A stretch of 64,000 nucleotides of DNA from Nostoc commune NIES-4072 (GCF_003113895.1 NZ_BDUD01000001.1:4103513-4167512); one strand, 5' to 3'. Positions 8,401 through 17,732 are shown, counted from the stretch's first letter. The notes: generated by a model from the sequence alone, not told the origin. Translations and numbers: made by a program.

Positions 8401-9453
8401 CTACACATTCGATTCGCTAACAACGCCTAATTTCTCTTGAATTTTGGTCTTAGCGGCTTTGAATTCAGTAGCCAGTTGCTCACTTTGATCGCTGCTCAAG
8501 TTGTTACGAATAGCAGCAAACATTGTGCTTTCTTCTTGACGAATGTGGTCGCCAACAGCTTCCATAAGCTTTCTAACTTGATCTTTGAATTCAGATGACG
8601 AAGGGCTGATAGCTTTAATTTGATCTAACACCCGCTTCATTTCAGCTTGCTCGTCAAACAATTCTTGGGTGTTATCTTGACCATAGAAAGGACGTACTCT
8701 TGGGTACACTACTTCCTCTTCAGCTTCAGCGTGAGCAGTTAGATCCTTATAAATTTGACCGAAGTACTCTTGAATCTTCTGTGGATTGTCGCTTTGCAGA
8801 AGTTCGGTAAATAGGGTATTTACCTTGTTGTGATCCAGACGAATGACATCCTGGATATTCAGATCGCTCTTGTCACTGGTTTGGGTAACAGCACTACCTA
8901 CTACACCACTTACCGCAGCCATAGCGTCTTGAACACGCGCCCAAATTCCTTGATCTGCATCTTGTCCAGTGAATTCACGAACACCCAAGATTTCTAGGAT
9001 ACCTTTGAGTTGTTCTTGGTGAGCGCGGTTCTCAAAGTTAATGGTGTTTAAAGGCCCGATCGCTAACAAAACATCAGCACCAACTTTTTGAGCAGCCTTG
9101 TGAACTATCAAGCCACTCATTACTAGTTGATGTTTCAGCAATTCATGCTGAGATACTTTTTCATACAGGCTCAATTCAGAACCTTTGAACAATTCACGAG
9201 CTTTCTCAATGAATTGTGTAACATTTTTTTTGGGTTCAGCCTGAATGCCATACTGACCAATTACAGTTTCCAGAATGCCAAGATTTTTTTCGTCATCGTT
9301 GAGGAAATTGCGGATGCGATCGCCAATTTCGGCATCAAGTCCTTGCGTCAAAAGCAATCTCTCATTTTCGATAACCAACTGTTGAAGTGCTTTGATACTT
9401 GCCAATTTTATAGCAATAGCATTGCGTTTCGTATCATCTAAAGTAGTTACCAT
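8401..9453 (-). CDS. Hemerythrin HHE-domain protein with N-terminal ferritin-like domain
   Basis: The 350-residue protein starts at the ATG at 9453, which has AGGAG seven bases upstream (9461-9465); the frame is open further to 9507 but without such a site. The N-terminal half (about 1-165) is helical and resembles a ferritin-like/DUF892 bundle. The C-terminal half contains hemerythrin HHE motifs: LDHNKV, HAEAEEEVVYPR and GDHIRQEESTMF, expected to hold a di-iron site binding O2 or NO. Related cyanobacterial proteins are stress-associated. It stands alone and shares a terminator with the amidohydrolase gene. Confidence 0.88.
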   Translation of the reverse strand: MVTTLDDTKRNAIAIKLASIKALQQLVIENERLLLTQGLDAEIGDRIRNFLNDDEKNLGILETVIGQYGIQAEPKKNVTQFIEKARELFKGSELSLYEKVSQHELLKHQLVMSGLIVHKAAQKVGADVLLAIGPLNTINFENRAHQEQLKGILEILGVREFTGQDADQGIWARVQDAMAAVSGVVGSAVTQTSDKSDLNIQDVIRLDHNKVNTLFTELLQSDNPQKIQEYFGQIYKDLTAHAEAEEEVVYPRVRPFYGQDNTQELFDEQAEMKRVLDQIKAISPSSSEFKDQVRKLMEAVGDHIRQEESTMFAAIRNNLSSDQSEQLATEFKAAKTKIQEKLGVVSESNV

Positions 9454-9788
9454 CCGTGTTCTCCTCGGCAAAGTGTTCATCATTATTACTTGATATAACC
9501 TTGACATAGGGATGGGGGATATTTCATCTTACTTTTGAGCGATCGCGCTCACAACTCTGGGTAGAGAAACAACAATTTTCGTTACAAATTCTATTGTTAT
9601 ACTTTTAGATAGATAATATTTAAATCTGTGTTCTATCCCCGGATAGATAAATTTTAAATGCTAGTTTTATATTAAATTTTTCCGTCTGATTCCTTTTTCA
9701 AGGGTTAAAACTATATGTTGAATTAAGATTTTGGCATCAAAATTTTAATTCAACATATACAACATATAATAATTGGCACAGTTACGCC
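9454..9788. other. Intergenic region between two minus-strand genes
   Basis: AT-rich, with a GCGATCGC octamer at about 9539. An inverted repeat built on CAACATAT/ATATGTTG lies around 9715-9760 near the 3' end of the secreted DUF5648-like gene and may contribute to termination. No gene seen. Confidence 0.4.
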
Positions 9789-10460
9789 TTAGCTAGGAAT
9801 AACGTAACCAGTAATACCTTCAAAGACATACCCATTTTTACCACCACCCAACTCACCAAAATTAGTAGTGTAGAAGTGGTCTGTACCTGCGGAACTGTAA
9901 TATCTATATAGAGGAACAGTACCTGTGAACGGCATAGAATAGATATAACCTGCAACACCTTCATAGACATAGCCTAAGCCACCAGCAGCAACCAATTCAC
10001 TAAGATTAGTTGTATAAAAATGATCGCCTGCTGATCCACTATAAGCTCGATATAGAGGAATAGTTCCAGGGTATTGTTGTGTAGATATATAGGCGGCAAT
10101 TCCTTCAGAGATATATCCGCCATTACCATTTCCTAATTCAGCAAAATTAACTGTATAGAAATGGTCACCAATTGATGGATTATAGTAACGGTAAAATGAA
10201 TATGCCGTAACTTCTGCACCATTAATTGTTCGAGTAATAGGACTTGAGAGAACTGGATTCTGAGCAACTAGTATATTTTCTGGGCTACTTTTGCTTTTGC
10301 TAATACTTAACTGATTGCTGTTCTGGAGTTTAGAAGAATTTGATGTCGCTAAAGCTAGATGGTTAGTGGTTAAGTAGTTAACTATACTAGTACTTACGAT
10401 GCCAACAGCCAAACCACCAAAAGTTTTTAAGACTCTACGCCCAGACCAATTACGAAACAT
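9789..10460 (-). CDS. Secreted protein with three DUF5648-like repeats
   Basis: A 223-residue protein with an N-terminal signal region (twin Arg at 8-9, then VLKTFGGLAVGIVSTSIVNY). After a Ser/Asn-rich linker come three repeats of about 43 residues, each with the signature DHFYT(V/T)N and a trailing G-Y-x-x-EG-(I/V)-(A/T)-(A/G)-Y. These aromatic repeats match the DUF5648 family, found in extracellular lectin-like or peptidoglycan-associated proteins. The ATG is preceded by AAGAGGA at a good distance. Ligand unknown. Confidence 0.8.
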   Translation of the reverse strand: MFRNWSGRRVLKTFGGLAVGIVSTSIVNYLTTNHLALATSNSSKLQNSNQLSISKSKSSPENILVAQNPVLSSPITRTINGAEVTAYSFYRYYNPSIGDHFYTVNFAELGNGNGGYISEGIAAYISTQQYPGTIPLYRAYSGSAGDHFYTTNLSELVAAGGLGYVYEGVAGYIYSMPFTGTVPLYRYYSSAGTDHFYTTNFGELGGGKNGYVFEGITGYVIPS

Positions 10461-11171
10461 ATAAGCATCCTCTTAGCTTGATATTAATCTTAAGTATTTT
10501 ATCATACTAGCAATGTTAAACAAAGGAGAGATGCAAAAAGGCTGTAATACCTACAAAATAAGGTTTTTTTGAAGATATCGAAATTCACTGCCACACAAAT
10601 ATCTATGTAAATTTTTATCTGGTTAAGAAATAAATAAAGCTTAAAATATACTTAAAATCGGTGTAGAAAATACAATTTTAAGACCTGTATTTACTACTTT
10701 GGAATTGCTGTCCTAATGCTTAAGCAATTATTCAAAATTCCAAATACTGATGTCAATTATTGGTTAAATTCAATAAATCTACGCAATAGAAGATATCTGA
10801 GTACACATTTTCGTAAATTCGTGACTAATTGAGGGTTTAGTTTAAACGCAGAGGGGTGCAGAGTTTGTTTGCTAGGAACTTAGGCAAAGCTGTATTTAGA
10901 AGTTTTAACCATACATTTACCTACTCTTCAACTACCTGAGTTAAGTTTTCTAAGTTGATCGGGTAAATAATTCAACATTGAGCAGATGATTCAGGCTGCC
11001 TAAATTTTTGCGTTATGCGGCGTTTACAAACCTCACCGCAATTGTGACGATTACGCTAGAATTGTTAAAGGTTCTTTACAGAATTTGCTGATCATCCCCA
11101 ATTCTGTTAAAACAGCCTAGCATCCAAATGTAAATCTTATAAACACCCTCTAGAGTTCACTAAAAGCTTCT
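10461..11171. other. 710-bp intergenic region upstream of typA
   Basis: AT-rich with no convincing reading frame longer than about 40 codons and no strong hairpin. It must hold the promoters of the divergent typA and DUF5648-like genes. The phrase AACGCAGAGGGGTGCAGAG near 10840 resembles a common dispersed cyanobacterial motif. Confidence 0.5.
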
Positions 11172-12962
11172 ATGACGCTCCCAATTCGCAACGTCGCCAT
11201 TATCGCCCACGTTGACCACGGCAAAACCACGCTGGTTGACGCACTCCTCAAACAATCCGGCATTTTCCGCGAAGGCGAAGACGTTCCGGATTGCGTTATG
11301 GACTCCAACGCCCTAGAACGGGAACGGGGTATTACGATCCTGTCTAAAAATACGGCGGTTCGCTACAAAGAAACACTAATTAATATTGTTGATACTCCTG
11401 GACACGCTGACTTTGGTGGCGAAGTTGAACGCGTACTCGGCATGGTTGACGGATGTCTTCTGATTGTCGATGCCAATGAAGGCCCCATGCCCCAAACACG
11501 CTTTGTTCTCAAAAAAGCTTTAGAAAAAGGGCTGCGCCCCATCGTTGTAATCAACAAAATCGATCGCGGACAAGCTGACCCCCACGTTGCTGTTGATAAA
11601 GTATTGGATCTGTTCTTGGAATTAGGGGCAGATGAAGACCAGTGTGATTTTCCTTATCTGTTTGCTTCTGGGATGGGAGGTTTTGCTAAAGAAAGCTTAG
11701 AAGCAGAATCGGTAGACATGCAACCCCTGTTTAACGCGATTCTGAAACACGTTCCATCACCAGTAGGCGATCGCAATAAGCCTCTGCAATTACAAGTCAC
11801 AACCCTAGATTATTCTGAATATCTGGGACGGATTGTAATTGGCAGAATTCACAACGGTACTATCCGTTCAGGACAACAAGCAGCTTTAGTTACAGAAAAT
11901 GGCACTATTGTCAAGGGTAAAATTACCAAGTTGATGGGCTTTGAAGGACTCAAGCGCGTAGACATGGAAGAAGCAACCGCAGGTTATATTGTGGCGGTGG
12001 CTGGTTTCGCTGATGCTTATATTGGGGAAACGATTACTGATCCCAATGAACCGCAAGCTTTACCACTAATTAAAGTGGATGAACCAACCTTGCAAATGGC
12101 TTTCTGGGTGAATGATTCGCCCTTTGCTGGTCAAGAAGGCAAGTTGGTAACATCAAGACAAATACGCGATCGCCTATTCCGCGAACTTGAAACCAACGTT
12201 GCTTTGCGTGTCGAAGAAACCGATTCTCCTGATAAATTCCTCGTTTCCGGTCGTGGAGAACTCCACTTGGGTATCTTAATTGAAACCATGCGCCGGGAAG
12301 GCTTCGAGTTTCAAGTATCTCAGCCACAGGTAATTTACCGCGAAATCAACGGTCAACCTTGCGAACCTTACGAACTCTTGGTGTTAGACATTCCTGCTGA
12401 TGGTGTGGGTAGCTGTATTGAACGCTTGGGACAACGCAAAGGCGAAATGCAAGATATGCAACCAGGTAGTGGCGATCGCACCCAGTTAGAGTTTGTGATT
12501 CCCGCCCGTGGATTGATTGGTTTCCGGGGTGAATTCATGCGGATGACTCGTGGCGAAGGCATCATGAACCACAGCTTCTTAGACTACCGTCCAATCAGTG
12601 GTGATATTGAAGCTCGTAACAAAGGCGTTTTAATCTCCTTTGAAGAAGGCGTTTCTACTTTCTACGCCATGAGAAATGCCGAAGATAGGGGAGCATTCTT
12701 TATTACTCCCGGCACAAAAGTTTACAGAGGTATGATTGTCGGAGAACACAATCGTTCCCAAGATTTGGAATTGAATATCTGTAAGACCAAGCAGTTAACC
12801 AACCACCGGGCTGCTGGTGGCGATGAATTAGTGCAACTGCAAGCACCGATAGACATGAGCCTAGAGCGTGCTTTGGAATACATTGGCCCCGATGAATTGG
12901 TGGAAGTTACACCTCAATCAATTCGTCTGCGGAAGATGTCGAAGAAGTTAGCGAAACGGTAA
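11172..12962 (+). CDS. typA: Ribosome-associated translational GTPase TypA/BipA
   Basis: TypA/BipA is an EF-G-like GTPase that binds the 70S ribosome and helps 50S assembly and stress adaptation. The 596-residue product is full length. G-box motifs are intact: G1 AHVDHGKTT (12-20), G2 RGITI (52-56), G3 DTPGH (74-78) and G4 NKID (128-131). They are followed by beta-barrel domain II, EF-G-like domains III and V, and the TypA C-terminal domain ([19 protein letters not shown] onward). It is a single gene closed by a textbook terminator. Confidence 0.98.
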   Translation: MTLPIRNVAIIAHVDHGKTTLVDALLKQSGIFREGEDVPDCVMDSNALERERGITILSKNTAVRYKETLINIVDTPGHADFGGEVERVLGMVDGCLLIVDANEGPMPQTRFVLKKALEKGLRPIVVINKIDRGQADPHVAVDKVLDLFLELGADEDQCDFPYLFASGMGGFAKESLEAESVDMQPLFNAILKHVPSPVGDRNKPLQLQVTTLDYSEYLGRIVIGRIHNGTIRSGQQAALVTENGTIVKGKITKLMGFEGLKRVDMEEATAGYIVAVAGFADAYIGETITDPNEPQALPLIKVDEPTLQMAFWVNDSPFAGQEGKLVTSRQIRDRLFRELETNVALRVEETDSPDKFLVSGRGELHLGILIETMRREGFEFQVSQPQVIYREINGQPCEPYELLVLDIPADGVGSCIERLGQRKGEMQDMQPGSGDRTQLEFVIPARGLIGFRGEFMRMTRGEGIMNHSFLDYRPISGDIEARNKGVLISFEEGVSTFYAMRNAEDRGAFFITPGTKVYRGMIVGEHNRSQDLELNICKTKQLTNHRAAGGDELVQLQAPIDMSLERALEYIGPDELVEVTPQSIRLRKMSKKLAKR

Positions 12963-12984
12963 GTCAATTTATTTAATTGATTCA

Positions 12985-13010
12985 AAAAGCCCGCTAATGC
13001 GGGCTTTTTG
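12985..13010 (+). terminator. typA terminator
   Basis: AAAAAGCCCGC (12985-12995), a TAAT loop, and GCGGGCTTTTT (13000-13010). A perfect 11-bp stem ends in a T-run 22 bases after the typA stop. Confidence 0.95.
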
Positions 13011-13077
13011 GTTTGTTAGAAGGTGGCTTAGATTATCGCTTAGAACTTAACCTAAAGCCTATGTTGAGTATCACTGC

Positions 13078-13349
13078 TTACTTGCTTGCCACCATCTTTC
13101 TAGCTTGCATTAAAATCTGGGAGGTTTCCTCATTTATAACTTGCTCTTGAGTTTCTAATAGGACTTACGCAAAAATTGCTAAAAAGCTTAATTTCTCGAA
13201 CCGCCAAGACGCCAAGAGCGCCGAGAATTCGTAGAGTGTGCGTAAGTCCTATCTAACTCCTGAATGCGGGTACGAAGTACCTCTATTTTCTCTTCAGTAG
13301 ACAATCCCTTGAGAAAATCAACTGAAATAATATTAGACTCTCCCTTCAT
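13078..13349 (-). pseudogene. 57-codon ORF split by a MITE
   Basis: Removing the 93-bp MITE at 13159-13251 and one copy of its 5-bp duplication rejoins a minus-strand frame from the ATG at 13349 to the TAA at 13078. It is exactly 174 bases, encoding 57 residues. The repaired junction reads RIQELETQEQ, inside a helical, charged protein (LSTEEKIEVLRTRIQEL). The present sequence shifts frame in the element. The family is not recognised. Its 5' end overlaps the zinc-finger fragment on the other strand, so it may itself be a fragment. Confidence 0.65.
13159..13251. mobile_element. 93-bp MITE, copy 1
   Basis: Terminal inverted repeats TAGGACTTACGCA and TGCGTAAGTCCTA bound a 93-bp element. It is flanked by a perfect 5-bp target duplication TCTAA (13154-13158 and 13252-13256). 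Copy 2 at 42146-42238 differs at only one internal base that I can see. There is no coding capacity, so a transposase must act in trans. Confidence 0.93.
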
Positions 13350-13539
13350 CCAAGTCAGAGCATTTAAACATAGAGATGGATTTGTCATCCTCGAAGATGT
13401 GACGATTGGTGTTTGTGATACCTGTGGCAATCGGTACTATTCTGCCAATATTCTTCATGCGGTTCATGCTGTTGCAACTGGAGCGAAACCCCCTGAAAGA
13501 ACCGAACAAATTCCGGTCACTCATCTAGAATCAGCATAA
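13345..13539 (+). pseudogene. C-terminal fragment of a YgiT/MqsA-type zinc-finger protein
   Basis: The frame encodes DGFVILEDVTIGVCDTCGNRYYSANILHAV in two overlapping stretches around one CxxC, like the second half of YgiT-type zinc-finger antitoxin-like proteins. The first CxxC and a native start are missing. The open frame extends upstream to 13264, but that part is antisense to the MITE-split ORF, so the real domain probably begins near 13345. No toxin partner is adjacent. Confidence 0.55.
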
Positions 13540-13684
13540 TCGATACCGCGTCAAGTTATATCTTCAAGTTATTGGTAAAGACAGATCGCTATTCAGCAGG
13601 ATTGTTACAGAAAGCGATCGCCCTTGCCGTGCATTTAGTCAAATTTTTGAGTCAAAATGAAGAGGACTGAAAAAGGCAATTATC

Positions 13685-13945
13685 ATGACTATTCGTGAAA
13701 CTGCGATCGCAAAATTGCAGCAACTTTCCGAACCACTCCTGGAAGAAGTGACCGATTTCATTGATTTTGTGATCCACAAACATCAAGTTAAAATTGCTGA
13801 CACTCAGCCTGATGAACCACTTGTGGAAAAATGGTCACAATGGTTTGAGGCTGTGGATTCCCTAGAGGTATGTCCACCTGAACCAGCCAGCAATTATCAG
13901 CAACTCCTACTCAACAAGTATCGGCAACAAGGGCTAGAGCTATGA
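13685..13945 (+). CDS. DUF2281 family antitoxin-like protein
   Basis: 86 residues with the DUF2281 opening (ETAIAKLQQLSEPLLEEVTDFIDFV), followed by an acidic tail. DUF2281 proteins are usually the first gene of VapBC-like toxin-antitoxin pairs. The TGA stop overlaps an ATG (ATGA at 13942-13945), but that downstream frame is only nine codons long, so the expected PIN toxin is lost. An orphan antitoxin is the simplest reading. Confidence 0.8.
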   Translation: MTIRETAIAKLQQLSEPLLEEVTDFIDFVIHKHQVKIADTQPDEPLVEKWSQWFEAVDSLEVCPPEPASNYQQLLLNKYRQQGLEL

Positions 13946-13971
13946 TCTTGTGGGATGCAGTTAAAAGTTAG
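13942..13971 (+). pseudogene. Nine-codon remnant coupled to DUF2281
   Basis: ATG overlapping the DUF2281 stop, encoding MILWDAVKS and then TAG. The position and the MIL(x)D opening fit the first residues of a PIN-domain toxin truncated soon after its start. Confidence 0.4.
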
Positions 13972-13975
13972 CAGG

Positions 13976-14353
13976 TTAAAAATTTTCAATATATTTTCTC
14001 AGAAACACTAATTGATTTGCCATATCCTCGGCTTTCATACTTTCTACCAACTTCAACAATCCTCGCAATTGTTCTCCAATTGAATAGCTCTGCTTGGGAG
14101 CAAGTACAATACCTGAATGCTTTTGTTGCTGTTCGAGATAAGCTTTATGCAATCGACAAAAATCACCAACATTGAAGCTATAAATAACCCGTCTCTGTTC
14201 CATTGCCCAGATTAATTGGCTAGCATCAGATGATCCTAATCTATCTGCTTCAGCCGTTGTCATTACATCAATCCCTGCATTGCGTAAGCCATTAGCTAAA
14301 GATTTCTTGCCAGCATCTTCATCTAAATAAAAGCAAATTTGACTCACGTACAA
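13976..14353 (-). CDS. DUF5615 PIN-like toxin candidate
   Basis: 125 residues. The N-terminal segment ICFYLDEDAGKKSLANGLRNAGIDVMTT and the motif VIYSFNVGDFCRLH match DUF5615, a PIN-like nuclease fold with clustered Asp residues (D12 and D14, the one before the first Arg of DRLG, and the D of VGDF). Its ATG overlaps the 3' end of the upstream DUF433 gene by ten bases, the usual layout of DUF433-DUF5615 modules. Toxin activity is inferred from the family, not visible directly. Confidence 0.85.
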   Translation of the reverse strand: MYVSQICFYLDEDAGKKSLANGLRNAGIDVMTTAEADRLGSSDASQLIWAMEQRRVIYSFNVGDFCRLHKAYLEQQQKHSGIVLAPKQSYSIGEQLRGLLKLVESMKAEDMANQLVFLRKYIENF

Positions 14354-14637
14354 TTACCTGACATCCACTTCGTTTCCAGCGCATTACATTCTGCTTGATA
14401 TAAAGCAATTTCTCTATCCATTGCCTCCTGATTAGCATAGTAATAGGCAAGCGCCGCATAAACTTGCGCTAGAGATAAATGTGGATATTCTGTAACAATA
14501 TCTTGAGGAGATAAGCCTGCTTGAGAATCCATTACAATGTTTTGAACCGTCATGCGCGTACCAGCAATGCAAGGGCGACCTCCAATAATTTGAGGTGTCC
14601 TCACAATTAGGGTTCCAATATCAACTATTGCCACCAT
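14344..14637 (-). CDS. DUF433 antitoxin-like protein
   Basis: From the ATG at 14637 the product has 97 residues. The motifs IIGGRPCIAGTRMTVQNIV and DIVTEYPHLSLAQVYAALAYYYAN are diagnostic of DUF433, a winged-helix DNA-binding antitoxin family. The frame could start at 14661, but the family begins close to VAIVDIGTLI, so 14637 is preferred. It is translationally coupled to the DUF5615 gene. Confidence 0.85.
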   Translation of the reverse strand: MVAIVDIGTLIVRTPQIIGGRPCIAGTRMTVQNIVMDSQAGLSPQDIVTEYPHLSLAQVYAALAYYYANQEAMDREIALYQAECNALETKWMSGNCT

Positions 14638-14820
14638 CTTTTTCCACTCTAACTGAATCAATGAATCTTTTATATTTCTTTCATAGTTTAATAATACATT
14701 AGCAGTTCTGGCTCTAAGAAAGTTATAGACGCAGCCAGATCAACCTACTTAAGCGACCTGCCTGAACCCTGCCATCAGGCATTCTTACAGAAAGCGATCG
14801 CCAAACCATAGATTTACAGT

Positions 14821-14850
14821 GCGTAGGCGTAGCTCCTCGTAGACACCGCC
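14821..14850. repeat. Dispersed GCGTAGGCGTAGC-type repeat
   Basis: A roughly 30-bp GC-rich unit starting GCGTAGGCGTAGC, of the same family as the segments at 17629-17657 and 41885-41913, which lie inside genes. Here it is intergenic. Confidence 0.6.
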
Positions 14851-14897
14851 TCTTTGTACTGCTTTCATTTCCCCAAAATCAGGTAAGACTGATATAT

Positions 14898-15341
14898 TTA
14901 AGGTAAATAATTTTCATCCAATAATTGGACAAGAGTGTAAGGACACTTTTCTAGAAAAATAGTTAAATCGGTTTTAATTTTCACAAACTCAACCGCACTT
15001 TGATAAATATTCTCTAAATCGTCCTGTAACTTGTTTATTAAATTTGTCGTTAAATGATTATTTAAGTCATATCTGAAGGTTTTAATTTCTCCAATCCAAT
15101 GACGAGAGTTTCTTTCATATTCCACCTGCCAATATTGGAGTAATAATATATGAATAATAATTTGCCTTAAAAGACTTTTGGCTTTAGCTAAATCTTTTTT
15201 TCCCAAGCTGATTAATTCCTCAATTAAGTTTTCTAAATCAAGTTTGTGAAATTGTTTTTGTTTTAATAATTCAATAGTTTCTTCCAACCATAAATCCTCA
15301 TCGGTTTCATAGAGTTGTTTTAATTTTGTAGTAATTGTCAT
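14898..15341 (-). CDS. DUF29 family protein
   Basis: 147 residues with the DUF29 layout: LYETDEDLWLEETIELLKQKQFHKLDLENLIEEL in two parts, then LLRQIIIHILLLQYW, then an Arg/Asn-rich helix. DUF29 is a helical family almost confined to cyanobacteria and often found in variable regions. Function is unknown. It lies in the small-gene patch beside the DUF433/DUF5615 pair and a Uma2 nuclease. Confidence 0.9.
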   Translation of the reverse strand: MTITTKLKQLYETDEDLWLEETIELLKQKQFHKLDLENLIEELISLGKKDLAKAKSLLRQIIIHILLLQYWQVEYERNSRHWIGEIKTFRYDLNNHLTTNLINKLQDDLENIYQSAVEFVKIKTDLTIFLEKCPYTLVQLLDENYLP

Positions 15342-15475
15342 ATTTTTACCTTCTACTTACATTCCATAATCTAATCATATACAATTATAAATTTATAGAT
15401 ACAAACTACCAAAATCCAGATAACTTGTATGGTACTTGTTCCAACAACTGACCTGCTTCCACTTGTAACCAAGTT

Positions 15476-16063
15476 ATGAAAAATATTGGGTTGACGCAAG
15501 GAAAAATTACAGTTCCAGAAAGCACGACTCTAGAAGAGTTCTTAAAACTTCCATACATTGAAGAGTCACCAGCTTGGGAATATATTAACGGAGAGGTAAT
15601 TCAGAAACCTATGGGAGGGGCTAAACACAGTTTATTGCAAAAACGTTTAGTTGCAGTGATTGATGAGTTGGGCAGTAACTATGAAGCCTTTCCTGAATTG
15701 CGCTGTACCTGTGGTAATCGTTCAGTAGTTCCTGATGTGGTTGTGATCTCTAGCAATCAAATACCACTGGATGAGAGCGGTGATATTATTAGCAACGGTA
15801 TTGATTTTGCACCCCCTTGGGTCATCGAAATTCTTTCCCCTGCTCAAAGTCAAACGAAAGTAACTGGCAATATTTTACACTGTTTGAGAAATGGCAGTCA
15901 GCTAGGATGGTTAATTGATCCAAGTGAACGCTGTATTTTAGTTTATCAGCCTAATTCTTTACCAGATTTGTTAGCAGGAAAAGATATATTACCAGTGTTA
16001 AAAGATTTGAATTTGACGCTCTCTGTTAATGAAGTCTTTGCTTGGTTACAGCGTAAAGTTTGA
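15476..16063 (+). CDS. Uma2 (DUF820) family endonuclease-like protein
   Basis: 195 residues with a PD-(D/E)XK-like core: ESPAWEYINGEVI, RSVVPDVVVISS, APPWVIEILSP and a later GWLIDP segment. Uma2 proteins are expanded in cyanobacteria and share the restriction-endonuclease fold. Their biological role is unresolved, and some lie in mobile or defence-like contexts. Here it belongs to a cluster of toxin-antitoxin-like genes. Confidence 0.92.
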   Translation: MKNIGLTQGKITVPESTTLEEFLKLPYIEESPAWEYINGEVIQKPMGGAKHSLLQKRLVAVIDELGSNYEAFPELRCTCGNRSVVPDVVVISSNQIPLDESGDIISNGIDFAPPWVIEILSPAQSQTKVTGNILHCLRNGSQLGWLIDPSERCILVYQPNSLPDLLAGKDILPVLKDLNLTLSVNEVFAWLQRKV

Positions 16064-16202
16064 CAGCAACTCGCAATCATAAAAGAATCTGCATCTTGTG
16101 TGAATATGACTTAGTGTGTTTCCCAAATAAACCCTAATTGAACGAAAAAGCAAAGTGAGCTTTTTAACTTAAAATGGTGAATAATCTGAATAGAGGTTTT
16201 CT

Positions 16203-16448
16203 ATGAGCATCAGTCTGACACCCGATCAAGAACGCTTTATTCAAACCAAGCTCCAGTCAGGGAAATATAGCTCCGCAGAAGAAGCCCTTGAAATTGCCTT
16301 ACGGTCGCTTGATGAATACGATCGCGCCGATGCTAAATGGGTCGAAGATGTGCGAAAAAAAATTGATGCGGCGATTTTAGCTTCAGACCAAACGCCTCTT
16401 ATTGACGGAGAGACATTCGTAAACCAAATTCTAAAGCGGTTTCGATAA
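16203..16448 (+). CDS. ParD-like type II antitoxin, apparently orphan
   Basis: 81 residues opening with SISLTPDQERFIQTKLQSGK and YSSAEEALEIALRSL, the ribbon-helix-helix signature of ParD/CopG antitoxins, and a charged tail. A ParE toxin gene should follow, but the next gene is a DUF58 protein 64 bases downstream. The antitoxin is either orphan or used as a regulator. Confidence 0.85.
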   Translation: MSISLTPDQERFIQTKLQSGKYSSAEEALEIALRSLDEYDRADAKWVEDVRKKIDAAILASDQTPLIDGETFVNQILKRFR

Positions 16449-16511
16449 GGACATCAGGCGCAACCCGTGAGACACTGTGAATTTGGGATGGTGTTGGGTT
16501 AAAAAAGAAAC

Positions 16512-17699
16512 ATGAAAATCATCAAACCCATCACTAATTGGTTAGAAACCCGTGCCAGTGCCCCTGCTTATGGCGGTTGGGTACTAGCAGCAACGGCTAT
16601 TTGTTTTTTTGGCGCAGGTATCAATACGATGGCTGGTTGGCTGTATGCCATTAGCGGCATTAGTTTTGCCCTTTTGGGTGTAGCAGCCATCTTACCGCCG
16701 CGATCGCTCACAAATCTATCCATCACCCGCCGTCCCATTCAACCTGTGTCAGCAGGCGACGATCTGACTGTAGAATTAGAAATCCGCAATCAGACACAGC
16801 AGCCTGTAAGCTTATTGCAAGTTGAGGATATACTACCCTTCGTCTTAGGAAAACCAGTACAAAAGGCAATCGAAACAATTCCTCGCCAAGGTAGTTACCG
16901 TTGGGTATATTACCACCCTACCCAGCGCCGGGGCGTTTATCGCTGGCATACAGTCGAACTAGGTTCTGGTGCGCCTTTGGGGTTGTTTTGGTGTCGCCGT
17001 CAGCGTGATTGTGCTGCTACTGCGATCGTTTATCCCACAGTGTTACCCTTGGCTACCTGCCCCCTAGTGGATGAAATGGGGCAAGAAGAGAGCAAAAGGG
17101 GCGATCCTCGTGGTAAACCTTTGCAGACAGCGACAACCGGGCTGGTGCGATCGCTCCGTCCTTACCGCATCGGAGATCCCACCCGTCTGATTCACTGGCG
17201 AACTAGTGCCCGCTATGGAGAATTAAGGGTGCGGGAGTTAGAAATGGTCACAGGTGGACAAGAAATAGTTATTGCTCTTGACAGTGCTAGCAATTGGGAA
17301 GAAGAAAACTTTGAACAAGCAGTAATTGCCGCAGCATCACTGTATTTTTATGCACAACAACAGCAATTACAGGTACAACTATGGACAGCATCAACAGATT
17401 TAATCAAAGGCGATGCCTATGTTGTTCTAGAAACCTTAGCAGCAACCAGAGCATTAGAAGATGCCAGTTCAGTAGTTCCTAAAAGCTATCCCTTGATTTG
17501 GCTGACTCAAAACCCTCTGAGTCTTGCTACTCTTTCTCAAGGCAGTCGCTGGGTTTTGTGGCCAAATATTTCTTCACCAGGAGAACAAGAGGTAATTAAT
17601 TGGGAACATCCTGGTATAGTTTTACAAAGCGATGTCTCCGACGGGCTACGCCTACGCTTACTGCAATCCCAACTGCAAAAAACATTAAATTCGTATTAA
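16512..17699 (+). CDS. DUF58 domain membrane protein
   Basis: 395 residues. Two hydrophobic segments at about 20-60 (YGGWVLAATAICFFGAG and LYAISGISFALLGVAAIL) anchor the protein. The DUF58 signature GDPTRLIHWRTSARYGELRVRELE, in two pieces, lies near 225, followed by a vWA-like region (ALDSASNWEEENFEQAV). DUF58 proteins often accompany MoxR ATPases; none is adjacent here. Close to the C-terminus, bases 17629-17657 are a copy of a dispersed GC-rich repeat read in frame (SDVSDGLRLRLL). Confidence 0.9.
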   Translation: MKIIKPITNWLETRASAPAYGGWVLAATAICFFGAGINTMAGWLYAISGISFALLGVAAILPPRSLTNLSITRRPIQPVSAGDDLTVELEIRNQTQQPVSLLQVEDILPFVLGKPVQKAIETIPRQGSYRWVYYHPTQRRGVYRWHTVELGSGAPLGLFWCRRQRDCAATAIVYPTVLPLATCPLVDEMGQEESKRGDPRGKPLQTATTGLVRSLRPYRIGDPTRLIHWRTSARYGELRVRELEMVTGGQEIVIALDSASNWEEENFEQAVIAAASLYFYAQQQQLQVQLWTASTDLIKGDAYVVLETLAATRALEDASSVVPKSYPLIWLTQNPLSLATLSQGSRWVLWPNISSPGEQEVINWEHPGIVLQSDVSDGLRLRLLQSQLQKTLNSY

Positions 17700-17732
17700 T
17701 CAATACTTTCGGCAAGAAACACATCCTAGAAG

